A DNA stretch of 64,000 bases from Proluteimonas luteida. GTDB lineage: Bacteria; Pseudomonadota; Gammaproteobacteria; Xanthomonadales; Xanthomonadaceae. Under the pieces are notes generated by a model. The model was not told the origin of the DNA, made no database searches, and saw only the letters and a program-made list of their open reading frames with translations. The position numbers and the translations under genes were made by a program. Of the stretch, positions 1 through 9,594 are shown piece by piece. The stretch covers positions 1 through 64,000 of the forward strand of contig NZ_JAIWPT010000009.1 of the NCBI RefSeq assembly GCF_021191695.1. Reading direction: 5' to 3'. How positions within the stretch are numbered: position 1 is the stretch's first letter; each line of letters begins with the position of its first letter.

Positions 1-1028
1 CCGTGATGGCCGCGCACCAGCGCGGCCATCACGGCCTTCTGCACATGCAACCGGTTCTCCGCTTCGTCGATGGCGATGCACCGCGGCGAATCCATGACCG
101 CGTCGGTCGCCTTGACGTTGCGGCGCAGCGGCAGGCAATGCGAGAACACGCCATTGTTGGTCAGCGCCATCTTGGCCTCGTCGACGATGAAGTGCCGATA
201 CTGGTCGCGGATGGGTTTTTCCGGGCCCCAGTTGCCGAAGAACGGCAGCGCGCCCCAGCTCTTGGCGTAGACCACGTCGGCGCCGCGGTAGGCGCTGTCG
301 ATGTCGTGGCTGACGGTCAGCGAGCCGCCGCTCTCGGCGACGTTGTGCTCGGCCCAGTCCATGTAGCGCTCGTCGAGGATGTAATCCGGCGTCGGGCACA
401 GCAGGGTCACGTCCATGCCCATGCGCGTGGCAATGGTCAGCGCGGAGTTGGCGACCGCGGTATTCAGCGGCTTGGGATGGTAGGTCCAGGTCAGCACGTA
501 TTTCCTGCCGCGCAGGTCATTGCTGCCGAAGTGCTCCTGCAGCGCCAGGATGTGCGCCAGTTCCTGGCAGGGGTGGGTGATCGTCTCCATGTTGATGACC
601 GGCACCGGCGAATACTTCGCGAACGCCTTGAGCACCCGGTCCTGGCGGTCGATCGACCAGTCGACGAACTTCGGGAACGCACGCACGCCGATCAGGTCGA
701 CATAGCGACCCAGCACCCGCGCGACCTCGGCCACGTGTTCCTCGGTGTCGCCGTCCATCACCGAGCCCAGGTCGAACTCGATCGGCCACGCGTCCTTGCC
801 CGGCTGCAGCACCACGGCATGGCCGCCGAGCTGGAACGCGCCGAGCTCGAAGCTGGTGCGGGTGCGCATCGAGGGGTTGAAGAACAGCAGCGCGATCGAA
901 CGTCCCTTCAGCGCGTCGCCGAGCTTGTCGCGCTTGAGCGCGGCGGCATGCGACAGCAGCGCGTCGAGGTCGGCGCGGCTCCAGTCCTGGGTATTGAGGA
1001 AATGACGATTGACGGTGCTTGCGTTCAC
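1..1028 (-). CDS. argF': N-acetylornithine carbamoyltransferase, 3' end cut by window edge
   Basis: Transfers a carbamoyl group from carbamoyl phosphate to N-acetylornithine in the acetylated arginine route used by xanthomonads instead of the ordinary ornithine transcarbamylase. The leftward frame starts at a GTG (1026-1028) and stays open to base 1. It shows the carbamoyl-phosphate loop SMRTRTSFE, then PGKDAWPIEF, HPCQ and HCLPLRRN. About 342 codons are visible against roughly 339 residues in Xanthomonas enzymes, so only the last few residues and the stop should be missing. Beyond the family motifs, the N-terminal HFLNTQDWSR stretch fits the acetylornithine clade. A rho-independent terminator lies about 75 bases upstream of the start (1101-1124). 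The GTG start is inferred from homology; no strong ribosome binding site is visible. Confidence 0.93.
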   Translation of the reverse strand, partial: MNASTVNRHFLNTQDWSRADLDALLSHAAALKRDKLGDALKGRSIALLFFNPSMRTRTSFELGAFQLGGHAVVLQPGKDAWPIEFDLGSVMDGDTEEHVAEVARVLGRYVDLIGVRAFPKFVDWSIDRQDRVLKAFAKYSPVPVINMETITHPCQELAHILALQEHFGSNDLRGRKYVLTWTYHPKPLNTAVANSALTIATRMGMDVTLLCPTPDYILDERYMDWAEHNVAESGGSLTVSHDIDSAYRGADVVYAKSWGALPFFGNWGPEKPIRDQYRHFIVDEAKMALTNNGVFSHCLPLRRNVKATDAVMDSPRCIAIDEAENRLHVQKAVMAALVRGHH

Positions 1029-1100
1029 TGCGGGAGTCGTCCTGGGCTGCGGGGCGTGGGTCGGAGAAGCGTCTGGAACGGAACTGCGGTCGGCGGAAAC

Positions 1101-1124
1101 GAAAAAACCCGGCATCGGCCGGGT
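1101..1124 (-). terminator. Rho-independent terminator or possible attenuator upstream of argF'
   Basis: A seven-base-pair GC stem with a four-base loop (1107-1124) is followed on the leftward strand by a run of T residues (1102-1107). It lies 300 bases past the end of the exported-protein gene and 75 bases before the argF' start. It could end the upstream transcript or attenuate argF'. Confidence 0.7.
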
Positions 1125-1332
1125 CCTGTCAGAACTTGCGCTTGCACGCGAACGTCCGGCCTAACCCGAGAAGGTGTCGGTTTCCGGTCGGCGCGCGCGC
1201 GAGGTCATCCCGGCCGCCATGCGGGCGGAGGTGAGGATGTCGGCGTCGGCGCGGAGGTTCTGCATCGGCGCGCATCGTCGCATGCAGGGCGCTGCGCTGC
1301 AACAGGCGGAGCCACGCGCGCCGCCGAAAGGC

Positions 1333-1372
1333 TCGGGAAGGAAACGGACGCCGTGGCGAGGCGGGTGCCCGA
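1333..1372 (-). repeat. Degenerate copy of a dispersed 3'-flanking repeat
   Basis: The core acgccgtggcgag with flanking cgg resembles the better copies at 11568-11626, 30982-31041 and 54518-54557. Like them it lies shortly downstream of a leftward gene's stop and points the same way. The match is short, so this copy is tentative. The rest of 1029-1422 holds the terminator and an arginine-rich short open frame of unknown meaning. Confidence 0.35.
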
Positions 1373-1422
1373 CACCCATGGCGACGGCCCGGCGCAGCCG
1401 GCTGGCGTTCTTCCGGGCCTCT

Positions 1423-1938
1423 TCAGCGCTCCTCGGGCGGGACGATGACCGGCGTCACCGACACGCGCACGCGCATCCGGTTGCCGGGGTCGTAGGGCAG
1501 CCGCGAGCGGTACTTCACGCCCTTGTGCACGTAGTCGACGTCGTAGGCGATCGGCCGCCGGAACTCGCGCTCGATCGGCACCATGCGGCAATTGCCGCCG
1601 GCGGAGCGGTCGACCTCGTCGACCCGCTCGTCCTCGGAGCGCAGCACGTCCTTGACCGCGCCGACCACGCGGGCGAAGCCGCGCCGCTGTTCTTCCGGCG
1701 CCGCGACCGGGGTGGTCGCCTCGCAGCGCTCGACCATGCTGGTCGCGCGCAGGGTCTGGTAGACCGGCTCGGCGCGCAGCACCTGGGCGTACTCGACCCG
1801 TGCGTTCTCGATCTGCATCGGCGGCGGCGGTACGACCTGCTGCGCCATCGCCAGGCCCGGGCAGGCGCAGACGGCCGCAAGCAGCCATGCGGGGCGCGGC
1901 AGGCGCGGCGATCGGATCCGGCGGCAGGGAGCGGGCAT
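1423..1938 (-). CDS. Exported protein of unknown function
   Basis: A protein of about 171 residues starting at the ATG 1936-1938. The open frame extends further upstream, but this start places a clean Sec signal peptide at the N-terminus: basic residues, a hydrophobic stretch around WLLAAVCACPGLAMA, and a cleavage site before QQ. The mature part has two cysteines (MVERCE and GNCRMV) that could form a disulfide. Its C-terminal stretch YDVDYVHKGVKYRSRLPYDP resembles the C-terminal region of glycine-zipper surface-antigen proteins in Xanthomonas; the glycine zipper itself is absent. It is divergent from cysS with about 150 bases between them. Export is well supported; function is not known. Confidence 0.75.
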   Translation of the reverse strand: MPAPCRRIRSPRLPRPAWLLAAVCACPGLAMAQQVVPPPPMQIENARVEYAQVLRAEPVYQTLRATSMVERCEATTPVAAPEEQRRGFARVVGAVKDVLRSEDERVDEVDRSAGGNCRMVPIEREFRRPIAYDVDYVHKGVKYRSRLPYDPGNRMRVRVSVTPVIVPPEER

Positions 1939-2032
1939 CGGCGGCAGTTTAGGCGCTGCTTCAGCAGCGGGGGCTGAATCGGCATCGTTGCCGGCCCGCC
2001 ACGACCGCCGGATCCCGTCTCCGGCGGCGACG

Positions 2033-2064
2033 TTGGCCCCGTCCGCCGCCGGGGCCGGTAGAAT
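2033..2064 (+). promoter_or_regulatory. Possible cysS promoter
   Basis: A TAGAAT -10-like hexamer at 2059-2064 lies 26 bases before the cysS ATG. A weak TTGGCC -35-like element at 2033-2038 gives a long 20-base spacer. The -10 is plausible; the -35 is speculative. Confidence 0.3.
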
Positions 2065-2090
2065 CGGCCGGTTTCCCGACGATCCGCGCA

Positions 2091-3458
2091 ATGACCCTGC
2101 ACCTGTTCAACAGCCTGACCCGCCGGGTGGAGCCGTTCGCCCCGCTCGACCCCGCCTGCCCGACGATGTACGTCTGCGGCCCCACGGTCTACAACTACGT
2201 GCACATCGGCAATGCGCGCGGCCCGGTCGTGTTCGGGGTGCTGGCCGACCTGTTGCGGCGCCGCTACGGCGGGCTGAAATACGCGCGCAACATCACCGAC
2301 GTCGACGACAAGATCAATGCCGCCGCTGCCGCGCAGGACGTGCCGATCTCGGCGATCACCGACCGCTTCGCCGCCGCCTACCGCGAGGACATGGCCGCGC
2401 TGGGCGTCGCCCCGCCGGACATCGAGCCGGCGGCCACCGCGCACATCGGCCCGATCATCGCGATGATCGAGCGCCTGATCGCCAGCGGCCACGCGTACGC
2501 GGCCGAGGGCCACGTGCTGTTCGCGGTCGACACCTTCGCCGACTACGGCAAGCTGTCGCGCCGCGACCCCGACGACATGCTGGCCGGCGCCCGCATCGAG
2601 GTCGCCCCGTACAAGCGCGGCGCCGGCGATTTCGTCCTGTGGAAACCGTCGACGCCCGACCTCCCCGGCTGGCATTCGCCGTGGGGCGTGGGCCGTCCGG
2701 GCTGGCACATCGAATGCTCGGCGATGGCGGCCGCGCACCTCGGCGAGACCATCGACATCCACGCCGGCGGCATCGACCTGCAGTTCCCGCACCACGAGAA
2801 CGAGATCGCGCAGAGCGAATGCGCCCACGGCGGCCACACGTTCGCGCGGGTCTGGCTGCACAACGGCATGCTGACCTTCGCCGGCGCCAAGATGTCGAAG
2901 TCGATCGGCAACATCGAGCGCGTGCACGACCTGGTGCAGGCGCACCCGCCCGAAGCGCTGCGCTACGCGCTGCTGTCGGCGCACTACCGGCAGCCACTGG
3001 ACTGGTCGGACGCGCTGATCGAGCAGTCGGTGCGCACGCTCGACCGCCTCTACGGCACCCTGCGCGACCTTGCCGACGTCGACGCCGGACCGCGGATCCC
3101 CGACAGCATCGAGCGCGCGCTCGACGAGGACCTCAACACACCGGCCGCGCTGGCCGAACTCGCGCGCATCGCCGGCGAGGCGCGCAAGGCCGTGGATGCG
3201 GACACGCGCGCAGCGCTGAAGGCGGAACTGCTCGGCGCCGGCCTCGCACTGGGCCTGCTGCAGCAGGCGCCGGCCGACTGGTTCGCCCGCGGCGTCGCCG
3301 ACGACGACGACGCACGGATCCAGGCGCTGATCGACGCGCGCATCGACGCGAAGAAGGCCCGCGACTTCGCCCGCGCCGACGCGATCCGCGACCAGCTCGC
3401 GATCGCGGGCATCGTGCTCGAGGACACGCCGCAGGGCGTGCGCTGGAAGCGCGGCTGA
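2091..3458 (+). CDS. cysS: Cysteinyl-tRNA synthetase
   Basis: Class I aminoacyl-tRNA synthetase that charges tRNA-Cys in the cytoplasm; essential. The 455 residues match the usual 455-465. The zinc and nucleotide motif CGPTVYN lies near residue 29, the HIGH-type signature HIGNARG near 38, a second zinc-site segment HIECSAMA follows, and the KMSKS loop appears as KMSKSIGN. The C-terminal DALR-type helical region ends in a [16 protein letters not shown] stretch typical of CysRS. The gene stands alone, divergent from the exported-protein gene and followed by a repeat-rich convergent gap before fabF. Confidence 0.97.
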   Translation: MTLHLFNSLTRRVEPFAPLDPACPTMYVCGPTVYNYVHIGNARGPVVFGVLADLLRRRYGGLKYARNITDVDDKINAAAAAQDVPISAITDRFAAAYREDMAALGVAPPDIEPAATAHIGPIIAMIERLIASGHAYAAEGHVLFAVDTFADYGKLSRRDPDDMLAGARIEVAPYKRGAGDFVLWKPSTPDLPGWHSPWGVGRPGWHIECSAMAAAHLGETIDIHAGGIDLQFPHHENEIAQSECAHGGHTFARVWLHNGMLTFAGAKMSKSIGNIERVHDLVQAHPPEALRYALLSAHYRQPLDWSDALIEQSVRTLDRLYGTLRDLADVDAGPRIPDSIERALDEDLNTPAALAELARIAGEARKAVDADTRAALKAELLGAGLALGLLQQAPADWFARGVADDDDARIQALIDARIDAKKARDFARADAIRDQLAIAGIVLEDTPQGVRWKRG

Positions 3459-3464
3459 GGTATC

Positions 3465-3486
3465 GGCGGGTCGAGACCCGCCCTAC
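3465..3486 (-). repeat. GTAG-type REP palindrome
   Basis: Read leftward it begins GTAGGGCGGG and closes with CCCGCC, a 7-base-pair stem with a short loop. The layout matches the GTAG REPs (SMAG elements) described in Stenotrophomonas. It lies 7 bases after the cysS stop. A related palindrome without the GTAG is at 61163-61180. Confidence 0.65.
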
Positions 3487-3581
3487 GCCGCGCTGAAGAC
3501 AGAAGGTTCTTCGCCGGCTGCCGCGAATCCCGATCGCAGGTCGGGGCAACCCCCCGACGCGCCGGGAACCGCGCTGCCTTT

Positions 3582-3716
3582 CCCTTCTCCCGCAAGCGGG
3601 AGAAGGTGGCGCGAAGCGCCGGATTAGGGCGATTTTTGCGCCTTCTGCACGCCCCCATCCGCCCTTCGGGCACCTTCCACCCGTAAAGGGCGCAATGCCC
3701 GCAAACGGGGGAAGGG
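3582..3716. repeat. Composite intergenic hairpin repeat
   Basis: Contains the palindrome cttctcccgcaagcgggag followed by the second small stem ggcgcgaagcgcc, then a loosely mirrored CCCTTC...GAAGGG segment ending near 3716. It fills the convergent gap between cysS and fabF (3459-3810), which holds no gene. This type of element is common between xanthomonad genes; it may act in bidirectional termination or mRNA stabilisation. Confidence 0.6.
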
Positions 3717-3810
3717 AAAGGCAGCGCTATTCACCAGACCCGGGGGAAGACACCAACGAAACCGGGACCCGGATTCCGGAAACCTTGTCCCGATTCCCGA
3801 ATCCCGAGCT

Positions 3811-5049
3811 TCAGATGCGGCGGAACACCAGGCTGCCGTTGGTACCGCCGAAGCCGAACGAGTTCGACATGGCGTACTCGACCTGGACCTCGCGCGCGGT
3901 GTGCGGCACGTAGTCGAGATCGCAGCCCTCGCCCGGGTTGTCGAGGTTGATCGTCGGCGGAATCACGCCGGTGTGCAGCGCCATCGTCGAGAACACCGCT
4001 TCGACGCCGCCCGCCGCGCCCAGCAGGTGCCCGGTCATCGACTTGGTCGAGCTGACCATGACCTTGGCCGCATCGTCGCCGAGCACGCTCTTGATGCCCA
4101 TCGTCTCGGCGAGGTCGCCGGCCGGGGTCGAGGTGCCGTGCGCGTTGATGTAGCCGATCTGCGCGGGCTCGATGCCGGCATCCCGGATCGCCGCACGCAT
4201 GCAGCGCGCCCCGCCCTCGCCGTTCTCGCTCGGCGCGGTCATGTGCCAGGCGTCGCCGCTCATGCCGAAGCCGGCGAGCTCGGCATAGATGCGCGCGCCG
4301 CGTGCCTTGGCGCGCTCGTATTCCTCCAGGACCAGCACGCCGGCACCGTCGCCCATGACGAAGCCGTCGCGGTCGCGGTCCCACGGACGCGAGGCCGCGG
4401 TCGGGTCGTCGTTGCGCGTGGACAGCGCCTTCATCGAACAGAAGCCGCCGACCGAGGTCGGCGTGGTCGCGAACTCGGCGCCGCCGGCGATCATCACGTC
4501 GGCATCGCCGTACTGGATCATGCGCGCCGCCAGGCCGATGTTGTGCGTGGCCGTGGTGCACGCAGTCACCGCGGCAATGTTCGGTCCCTTGGCGCCGGTC
4601 ATGATCGAGACCTGGCCGGAGATCATGTTGATGATCGTGCTGGGCACGTAGAACGGCGAGATCTTGCGCGGGCCGCCCTCGTGGTACTTGATCGCGGTTT
4701 CCTCGATGCCCTTGAGCCCGCCGATGCCGGCACCGATCGCCACGCCGATGCGTTCGGCGTCGTCCTCGCGGATCTCCAGCCCGGCATCGCCGATGGCCAT
4801 CATCGCGCCGGCCACGCCGTAGTGCACGAACGGGTCCATCTTCTTGATGTCCTTGGGGCCGATCCACTGCGCGGGGTCGAAGTCCTTGACCTCGCCGGCG
4901 ATGCGCGTGGCGAACGCGGAGGCATCGAAATGGGTGATCGGGCCGATGCCCGAGCGGCCGTTGACGATGCCGTCCCAGCTCGACGCCAGGTCGTTGCCCA
5001 GCGGCGAGAGGATGCCGATGCCCGTGATGACGACGCGGCGCTTGGCCAT
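3811..5049 (-). CDS. fabF: 3-oxoacyl-ACP synthase II
   Basis: Condenses malonyl-ACP with acyl-ACP in the elongation cycle and, in E. coli, sets the temperature response of unsaturated fatty acids. The protein has 412 residues, as expected. The Cys-His-His triad is visible: TACTTATHN (nucleophile Cys), [11 protein letters not shown] and [10 protein letters not shown]. The C-terminal SFGFGGTNG is typical of the KAS family. An in-frame upstream ATG at 5110 was rejected because [10 protein letters not shown] matches the family start and has a GGGAGA ribosome binding site. Last gene of the fab cluster, downstream of acpP. Confidence 0.97.
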   Translation of the reverse strand: MAKRRVVITGIGILSPLGNDLASSWDGIVNGRSGIGPITHFDASAFATRIAGEVKDFDPAQWIGPKDIKKMDPFVHYGVAGAMMAIGDAGLEIREDDAERIGVAIGAGIGGLKGIEETAIKYHEGGPRKISPFYVPSTIINMISGQVSIMTGAKGPNIAAVTACTTATHNIGLAARMIQYGDADVMIAGGAEFATTPTSVGGFCSMKALSTRNDDPTAASRPWDRDRDGFVMGDGAGVLVLEEYERAKARGARIYAELAGFGMSGDAWHMTAPSENGEGGARCMRAAIRDAGIEPAQIGYINAHGTSTPAGDLAETMGIKSVLGDDAAKVMVSSTKSMTGHLLGAAGGVEAVFSTMALHTGVIPPTINLDNPGEGCDLDYVPHTAREVQVEYAMSNSFGFGGTNGSLVFRRI

Positions 5050-5203
5050 GATGGTCTCCCGAAGTGACGGATGCGGCGCGCAACGCTGCCGCCAATATGC
5101 GCGAGGCCGCATCGCGGCCTCGTACTGGTTCCAGGTGATGCGCCGGCCGTGGCGGCCGGCTTTCCGCGCAGGCCGGCGGGCCGGCGATGCGCGGTCGCGG
5201 GCA

Positions 5204-5443
5204 TCAGCCCTTGGCGTGCGACTTGATGTAGTCGATCGCCTGCTGCACCGAGGTGATCTTCTCGGCTTCCTCGTCCGGGATCTCGCACTCGAACTCTTCT
5301 TCCAGCGCCATCACCAGCTCGACGGTATCCAGCGAGTCCGCGCCCAGGTCGTCGACGAACGAAGCGCTGTTGCTCACTTCATCTTCCTTGACGCCCAGCT
5401 GTTCGATCACAATCTTCTTGACGCGTTCTTCGATGTTGCTCAT
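5204..5443 (-). CDS. acpP: Acyl carrier protein
   Basis: A 79-residue acidic protein that carries growing acyl chains on phosphopantetheine. The attachment serine is in [12 protein letters not shown]. The start at 5441-5443 ([10 protein letters not shown]) has a GGAG ribosome binding site at suitable spacing; the open frame continues upstream but without family similarity. It lies between fabG and fabF, the conserved order, with about 130 bases before fabG's stop and 150 after its own stop to fabF, so it may also have its own promoter. Confidence 0.97.
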   Translation of the reverse strand: MSNIEERVKKIVIEQLGVKEDEVSNSASFVDDLGADSLDTVELVMALEEEFECEIPDEEAEKITSVQQAIDYIKSHAKG

Positions 5444-5573
5444 AGGTTGTCTGCTCCGGGGAGGCGGTTTTCGGTGGATAGTGTAAGGGAAAGCCGGGCC
5501 ATGGGCGCACCACCATCTAAGCCCTTGCCATTCAATGACTTGCCCTCGAAACAGGGACGACGACCCGCACGTC

Positions 5574-6317
5574 TCAGGGCATGTACATGCCGCCGTTGAC
5601 GTGCAGCGTCTCGCCGGTGATGTAGGACGCCGACGGCCCGGCGAGGAACGCCACCGCATCGGCGATGTCCGACGGCTCGCCGAGGCGGCCGAGCGCGATC
5701 TGCTGGATCAGCGCCTCCCTGGAGGCTTCCGGCAGGTCGCGGGTCATGTCGGTGGCGATGAAACCGGGCGCGACCACGTTCACGGTGATGCCGCGCGAGC
5801 CGATCTCCTTGGCCAGCGACTTGCTGAAGGCGATGATCCCGGCCTTGGCCGCCGCGTAGTTGGCCTGCCCGGCGTTGCCGGTCACGCCGATCACCGAGGC
5901 GATGTTGATGATGCGGCCGTGGCGCGCCTTCATCATGCCGCGCAGCACCGCCTTGGACGTGCGGTAGACGCTGGTGAGGTTGGTGTCGAGGATCGCCTGC
6001 CAGTCCTCGTCCTTCATCCGCATCAGCAGGTTGTCGCGGGTGATGCCGGCGTTGTTGACCAGGATCGAGACCGGACCGAACTCCTTGGCGACGGCGTCGA
6101 CCAGCGCCTCGATGGCGCCCGGCGCGGTCACGTCGAGCACGCGGCCGTGGCCGCCGTGCGCGGCCAGGCGCTCGCCGATCTTCGCCGCGCCGGCCTCGCT
6201 GGTCGCGGTGCCGATGACGGTCGCGCCCTGCGCGGCCAGCGTGTCGGCGATCGCCGCACCGATGCCGCGGCTGGCGCCGGTGACCAGTGCGATCGCGCCG
6301 GAAAGGGGTGTGCTCAT
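5574..6317 (-). CDS. fabG: 3-oxoacyl-ACP reductase
   Basis: NADPH-dependent short-chain dehydrogenase that reduces 3-oxoacyl-ACP in each elongation cycle. 247 residues. The cofactor motif [11 protein letters not shown] is at the N-terminus, [10 protein letters not shown] follows, then IINIASVIG (catalytic Ser) and the YAAAK Tyr/Lys pair. The C-terminus [13 protein letters not shown] is the usual FabG ending. Start MSTPLSG at 6315-6317 has a GGAG ribosome binding site; the upstream in-frame ATG at 6389 was rejected. Confidence 0.97.
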   Translation of the reverse strand: MSTPLSGAIALVTGASRGIGAAIADTLAAQGATVIGTATSEAGAAKIGERLAAHGGHGRVLDVTAPGAIEALVDAVAKEFGPVSILVNNAGITRDNLLMRMKDEDWQAILDTNLTSVYRTSKAVLRGMMKARHGRIINIASVIGVTGNAGQANYAAAKAGIIAFSKSLAKEIGSRGITVNVVAPGFIATDMTRDLPEASREALIQQIALGRLGEPSDIADAVAFLAGPSASYITGETLHVNGGMYMP

Positions 6318-6455
6318 GGAATGCTCCGGGAATGCGTTGGTTTTCCGCGGCTCCGCGCGGACGGGCGCGGATGAAAGCGGGAAACGCATTGGATCAATGT
6401 GCTTGTTGCTTTCGATCCGATCCGCGTTTGTCCGCGTGGATCCGCGGCAAGGGAA

Positions 6456-7400
6456 TCAGTCGCCCCATCCGTTGAGGGCGGACGAGAACTCGTCGACGGT
6501 GCCCAGCGGGCGCGCGTCGATCGACCTGTCGATGCGCTTGACCAGGCCGCTGAGCACCTTGCCCGGGCCGCATTCGCCGATCCGGGCGACGCCGCGCGCG
6601 GCCAGCGCCTGCACGCATCCGGTCCACTGCACCGGCAGGTACAGCTGGCGCACCAGCGCGTCGCGGATCGCCGCGACGTCGTCGTGGACCTGCGCATCGA
6701 CGTTCTGCACCACCGGAATCGACGGCCCGGTCCACAGCATGCCGCCCATCGCCTCGGCCAGCTGGTTGGCGGCCTCGCGCATCAGCGGCGTGTGCGACGG
6801 CACGCTGACCGCCAGCCTGACCGCTTTGCGCACGCCACGTTCGGCCAGCAGCGCCAGCGCCTTGTCGACCGCGCCGGCATGGCCGCCGATGACGATCTGC
6901 CCCGGCGAGTTGTAGTTCGCCGGCACCACGACCTCGACGCCCGAGGCCTGCTCGCAGACCTCGGCGACGATGGCGTCGTCGGCACCGATCACCGCGGCCA
7001 TCGCGCCGGTGCCTTCGGGCGCGGCGCTCTGCATCAGCTGGCCACGCACGCGCACCAGCTGCGCGGCGTCGCGCAGTGCGATCACGTTGGCCGCGACCAG
7101 CGCCGAGTACTCGCCCAGGCTGTGGCCGGCCAGCCACGCCGGCTGCGCGCCGTCCTGCTGCAGCCATGCGCGCCACACCGCCACGCCCGCGGCCAGCAGT
7201 GCCGGCTGGGTGTACTCGGTGCGGTTCAGTTCGACCTCCGGGCCACCCTGCGACAGCGCCCACAGATCGACGCCGGCACCGTCCGAGGCTTCCTCGAAGG
7301 TCTCGCGGATCACCGGGTGGATTTCGGACAGCTCGGCCAGCATGCCCAGCGACTGCGAGCCCTGGCCGGGAAACACGAATGCGAGTTGCGATGCGGTCAC
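6456..7400 (-). CDS. fabD: Malonyl-CoA:ACP transacylase
   Basis: Loads malonyl groups onto ACP for fatty-acid synthesis. The 314-residue product starts at a GTG (7398-7400), preceded by a GGAAG ribosome binding site; all in-frame ATG starts lie far upstream and add unrelated sequence. Motifs: FVFPGQGSQ near the N-terminus, the catalytic serine in GHSLGEYSAL, the partner histidine in VPSHTPLM, and the ECGPGKVLSGL segment. It lies between fabG and the kinase-like gene. Confidence 0.96.
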   Translation of the reverse strand: MTASQLAFVFPGQGSQSLGMLAELSEIHPVIRETFEEASDGAGVDLWALSQGGPEVELNRTEYTQPALLAAGVAVWRAWLQQDGAQPAWLAGHSLGEYSALVAANVIALRDAAQLVRVRGQLMQSAAPEGTGAMAAVIGADDAIVAEVCEQASGVEVVVPANYNSPGQIVIGGHAGAVDKALALLAERGVRKAVRLAVSVPSHTPLMREAANQLAEAMGGMLWTGPSIPVVQNVDAQVHDDVAAIRDALVRQLYLPVQWTGCVQALAARGVARIGECGPGKVLSGLVKRIDRSIDARPLGTVDEFSSALNGWGD

Positions 7401-7515
7401 GCGATCTTCCAGCGCTGGAAACGGGGGCGATGATAAGCGCCAACCGCCGGCATTGTCTGTACCGGGGCGTATTGCGGCGCGGCCGGCGCAACGAGGCGCG
7501 CGGGCGCCGCGCAGC

Positions 7516-8310
7516 TCAGAACAGCATCTGCAGCAGCTCGATCTCGCCGTCCTCGAGCCAGTCGGCCAGCAGCGCGACCACGACCAGCACCGGCAGCAGC
7601 GTGGCGGCGCGTACGACCAGGATCGAATGCGCGAGCTGCCGCGCCGATCGTCCCAGCCAGCGGATCCTCTGGGCGAAGCCCTGCAGGCGTTCGACCCGCT
7701 GCGCCTGATGGACCACCTCGTCGGGTTCGGCATGCAGCCCGCGTGCGAGCATCCCGGCCAACGCATCGGTGCGACCGTCGTAGTACTTCGCCACGCCGAA
7801 CGCGAACAGCAGCCAGTCGCGGGCCTGCGCCTGCGGCAGCGACATCACCTCGAGCGGATCCTCCTCGAAATCGAGGAAGCCGACGTTGCCGGCATCGTCG
7901 ATGGCGATGTTGCGCGGAATCGCCTGCCCGAGGTAGGCGCCACGCGCATGCGCATCGGCGATCGCGGCGATCACGCGCGTGGTGAGTGCGTCGATCGCGT
8001 CGGCGTCGCCATCGGCCGCGCGCAGCCGCGCCGCCATCGTCATGCCGATGTCGCTGAGCAGCAGCGTGGACTCACCCTCGCCGATGACGCGCGGCACGCG
8101 CACGCCCAGCGCCTCGAGTTCGGCCAGGCGACGCGCTTCGATCCGCCTGGCTTCGCCGCCTCCCGGATGCGGCGGTGGCCGCAGGGCGTCGAGCTGCAGG
8201 CCACGTGCGATCGCGTCGAGCACGCCGAGGCTCAGCCGCCGGCTGCCGGCCCGGTCATAGGCCTTGAGCCAGGCGTCATGCCCGGCCACCACGATGGTTT
8301 CCACGCCCAT
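7516..8310 (-). CDS. Kinase-fold (phosphotransferase-like) protein with altered catalytic loop
   Basis: A 264-residue protein inside the fab cluster. The C-terminal half of a eukaryotic-like or Kdo-kinase-like fold can be read: a catalytic-loop equivalent YLGQAIPRNIAID, then a metal-binding DFG-type segment GFLDFEEDP. At the usual catalytic Asp there is Gln (GQAIPRN). A hydrophobic segment near the C-terminus (LLPVLVVVALLADWL) could anchor it in the membrane. The start MGVETIVVAG is at 8308-8310; the longer open frame was rejected because it overlaps fabH. The product could be a pseudokinase or belong to a phosphotransferase clade that lacks the canonical Asp. Its substrate is unknown; position suggests a membrane-lipid or envelope role. 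Confidence 0.7.
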   Translation of the reverse strand: MGVETIVVAGHDAWLKAYDRAGSRRLSLGVLDAIARGLQLDALRPPPHPGGGEARRIEARRLAELEALGVRVPRVIGEGESTLLLSDIGMTMAARLRAADGDADAIDALTTRVIAAIADAHARGAYLGQAIPRNIAIDDAGNVGFLDFEEDPLEVMSLPQAQARDWLLFAFGVAKYYDGRTDALAGMLARGLHAEPDEVVHQAQRVERLQGFAQRIRWLGRSARQLAHSILVVRAATLLPVLVVVALLADWLEDGEIELLQMLF

Positions 8311-8383
8311 GGGTCTTCTCCTCGTCGCTGTGGACCCCGGCGGCCCCACGCTGCGGCGGCCCTGCGCCACGACAACCGGTGGA

Positions 8384-9367
8384 TCAATAGCGCAGCAGCG
8401 CCGAACCCCACGTGAAGCCGCCGCCGAAGGCTTCCAGCAGCACCAGCTGGCCGCGCTGCACGCGCCCGGAGCGCACCGCCTCGTCCAGCGCCAGCGGCAC
8501 CGATCCCGACGAGGTGTTGCCATGCCGGTCGACGGTGACAACGACCCGGTCCATCGGCATCTCCAGCCGCTTGGCGGTCGCCTCGATGATGCGCAGGTTG
8601 GCCTGGTGCGGGATCAGCCAGTCGATGTCGCGGCGGTCCAGGCCGTTGGCCTCCAGCGTCTCTTCGACCACCGAGTCCAGCGCCTTGACCGCGTACTTGA
8701 ACACGTCGCTGCCGGCCATGCGGATGCGCACCCCGGCGTTCTTCTCGTTTTCCCTGAAGCCGGCCGACACACCGACCGGATTCCACAGCAGTTCCTTCTT
8801 GCCGCCGTCGGCGTGCAGATGGGTGCTGAGGATGCCGGTCTCGCTGTCGGCCTTGAGCACGACGGCGCCGGCACCGTCGCCGAACAGCACGCAGGTCGTG
8901 CGTTCGGTCCAGTCGACCATCCGGGTCAGGGTTTCCGCGCCGACCACCAGGACGGTCTTCGCATCGCCGGACTTGATGAACTTGTCGGCGACCGACAATG
9001 CGTACAGGAAACCGGAACAGGCGGCATTGACGTCGAACGCGCCGCAGCCGTTGGCGCCGAGGCGCGCCTGCAGCAGGCAGGCGGTCGACGGGAAGATGAT
9101 GTCGGGCGTGGTCGTGCCGAGCACGATCAGGTCCAGCTCGCCGGCCTCGACGCCCGCGGCTTCCAGCGCGCGGACCGCGGCGTGGTAGGCCAGGTCGCCG
9201 GTGGTCTCGCCTTCGGCGGCGATGTGGCGCTCGCGGATGCCGGTGCGGCTGGCGATCCATTCGTCGCTGGTGTCGACGAACTTCGACAGGTCGTCGTTGG
9301 TCAACACCTTCTCCGGCAGGTAGCTGCCGGTGCCGGCGATTCGGGAGTAGATGCGTTCGCTGGTCAT
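8384..9367 (-). CDS. fabH: 3-oxoacyl-ACP synthase III
   Basis: Starts fatty-acid synthesis by condensing acetyl-CoA with malonyl-ACP. 327 residues. The catalytic Cys is in [12 protein letters not shown], the His in [11 protein letters not shown] and the Asn in [13 protein letters not shown], together the KAS III triad. The C-terminal [16 protein letters not shown] is characteristic. Start MTSERIYSR at 9365-9367. Its upstream neighbour is rpmF after a 227-base gap that holds a hairpin but no plsX; downstream, after 73 bases, lies the kinase-like gene. Confidence 0.97.
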   Translation of the reverse strand: MTSERIYSRIAGTGSYLPEKVLTNDDLSKFVDTSDEWIASRTGIRERHIAAEGETTGDLAYHAAVRALEAAGVEAGELDLIVLGTTTPDIIFPSTACLLQARLGANGCGAFDVNAACSGFLYALSVADKFIKSGDAKTVLVVGAETLTRMVDWTERTTCVLFGDGAGAVVLKADSETGILSTHLHADGGKKELLWNPVGVSAGFRENEKNAGVRIRMAGSDVFKYAVKALDSVVEETLEANGLDRRDIDWLIPHQANLRIIEATAKRLEMPMDRVVVTVDRHGNTSSGSVPLALDEAVRSGRVQRGQLVLLEAFGGGFTWGSALLRY

Positions 9368-9563
9368 CTGGACTGCGGTCCTCGCAGAAGTCACGCGCGG
9401 CACGGCGCGCGTGGAACGGGCGACCGGGTCAGGCGGGCAGCCGGAAGCAGTCGACCAGAAGCCTGCGATCGGGGCGTGGCGTCACCGCCTCCGGTCGCCG
9501 GCACGGGGCATCCATGCCGACACGACAACGGCCATGCACAGGGCACGGCCGGCATCGTGACCA

Positions 9564-9586
9564 CCCGCCGTCGTCACGACGGCGGG
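9564..9586 (-). terminator. Hairpin downstream of rpmF
   Basis: A perfect 10-base-pair GC stem with a 3-base loop, 9 bases past the rpmF stop on the leftward strand, without a clear T-run. It may slow or partly end rpmF transcription, or stabilise the 3' end, before fabH. Confidence 0.45.
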
Positions 9587-9594
9587 CGTTGCGA

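Noticed and set aside
1..34. Perfect 14-base inverted repeat at the edge of the window as a possible regulatory hairpin
   Set aside because: It lies inside the last codons of argF'. It may be a chance effect of the coding sequence and cannot be judged without the sequence beyond the edge.
3..1448. Long plus-strand open frame of 481 codons opposite argF'
   Set aside because: A GC-rich shadow of the argF' coding strand with no family similarity.
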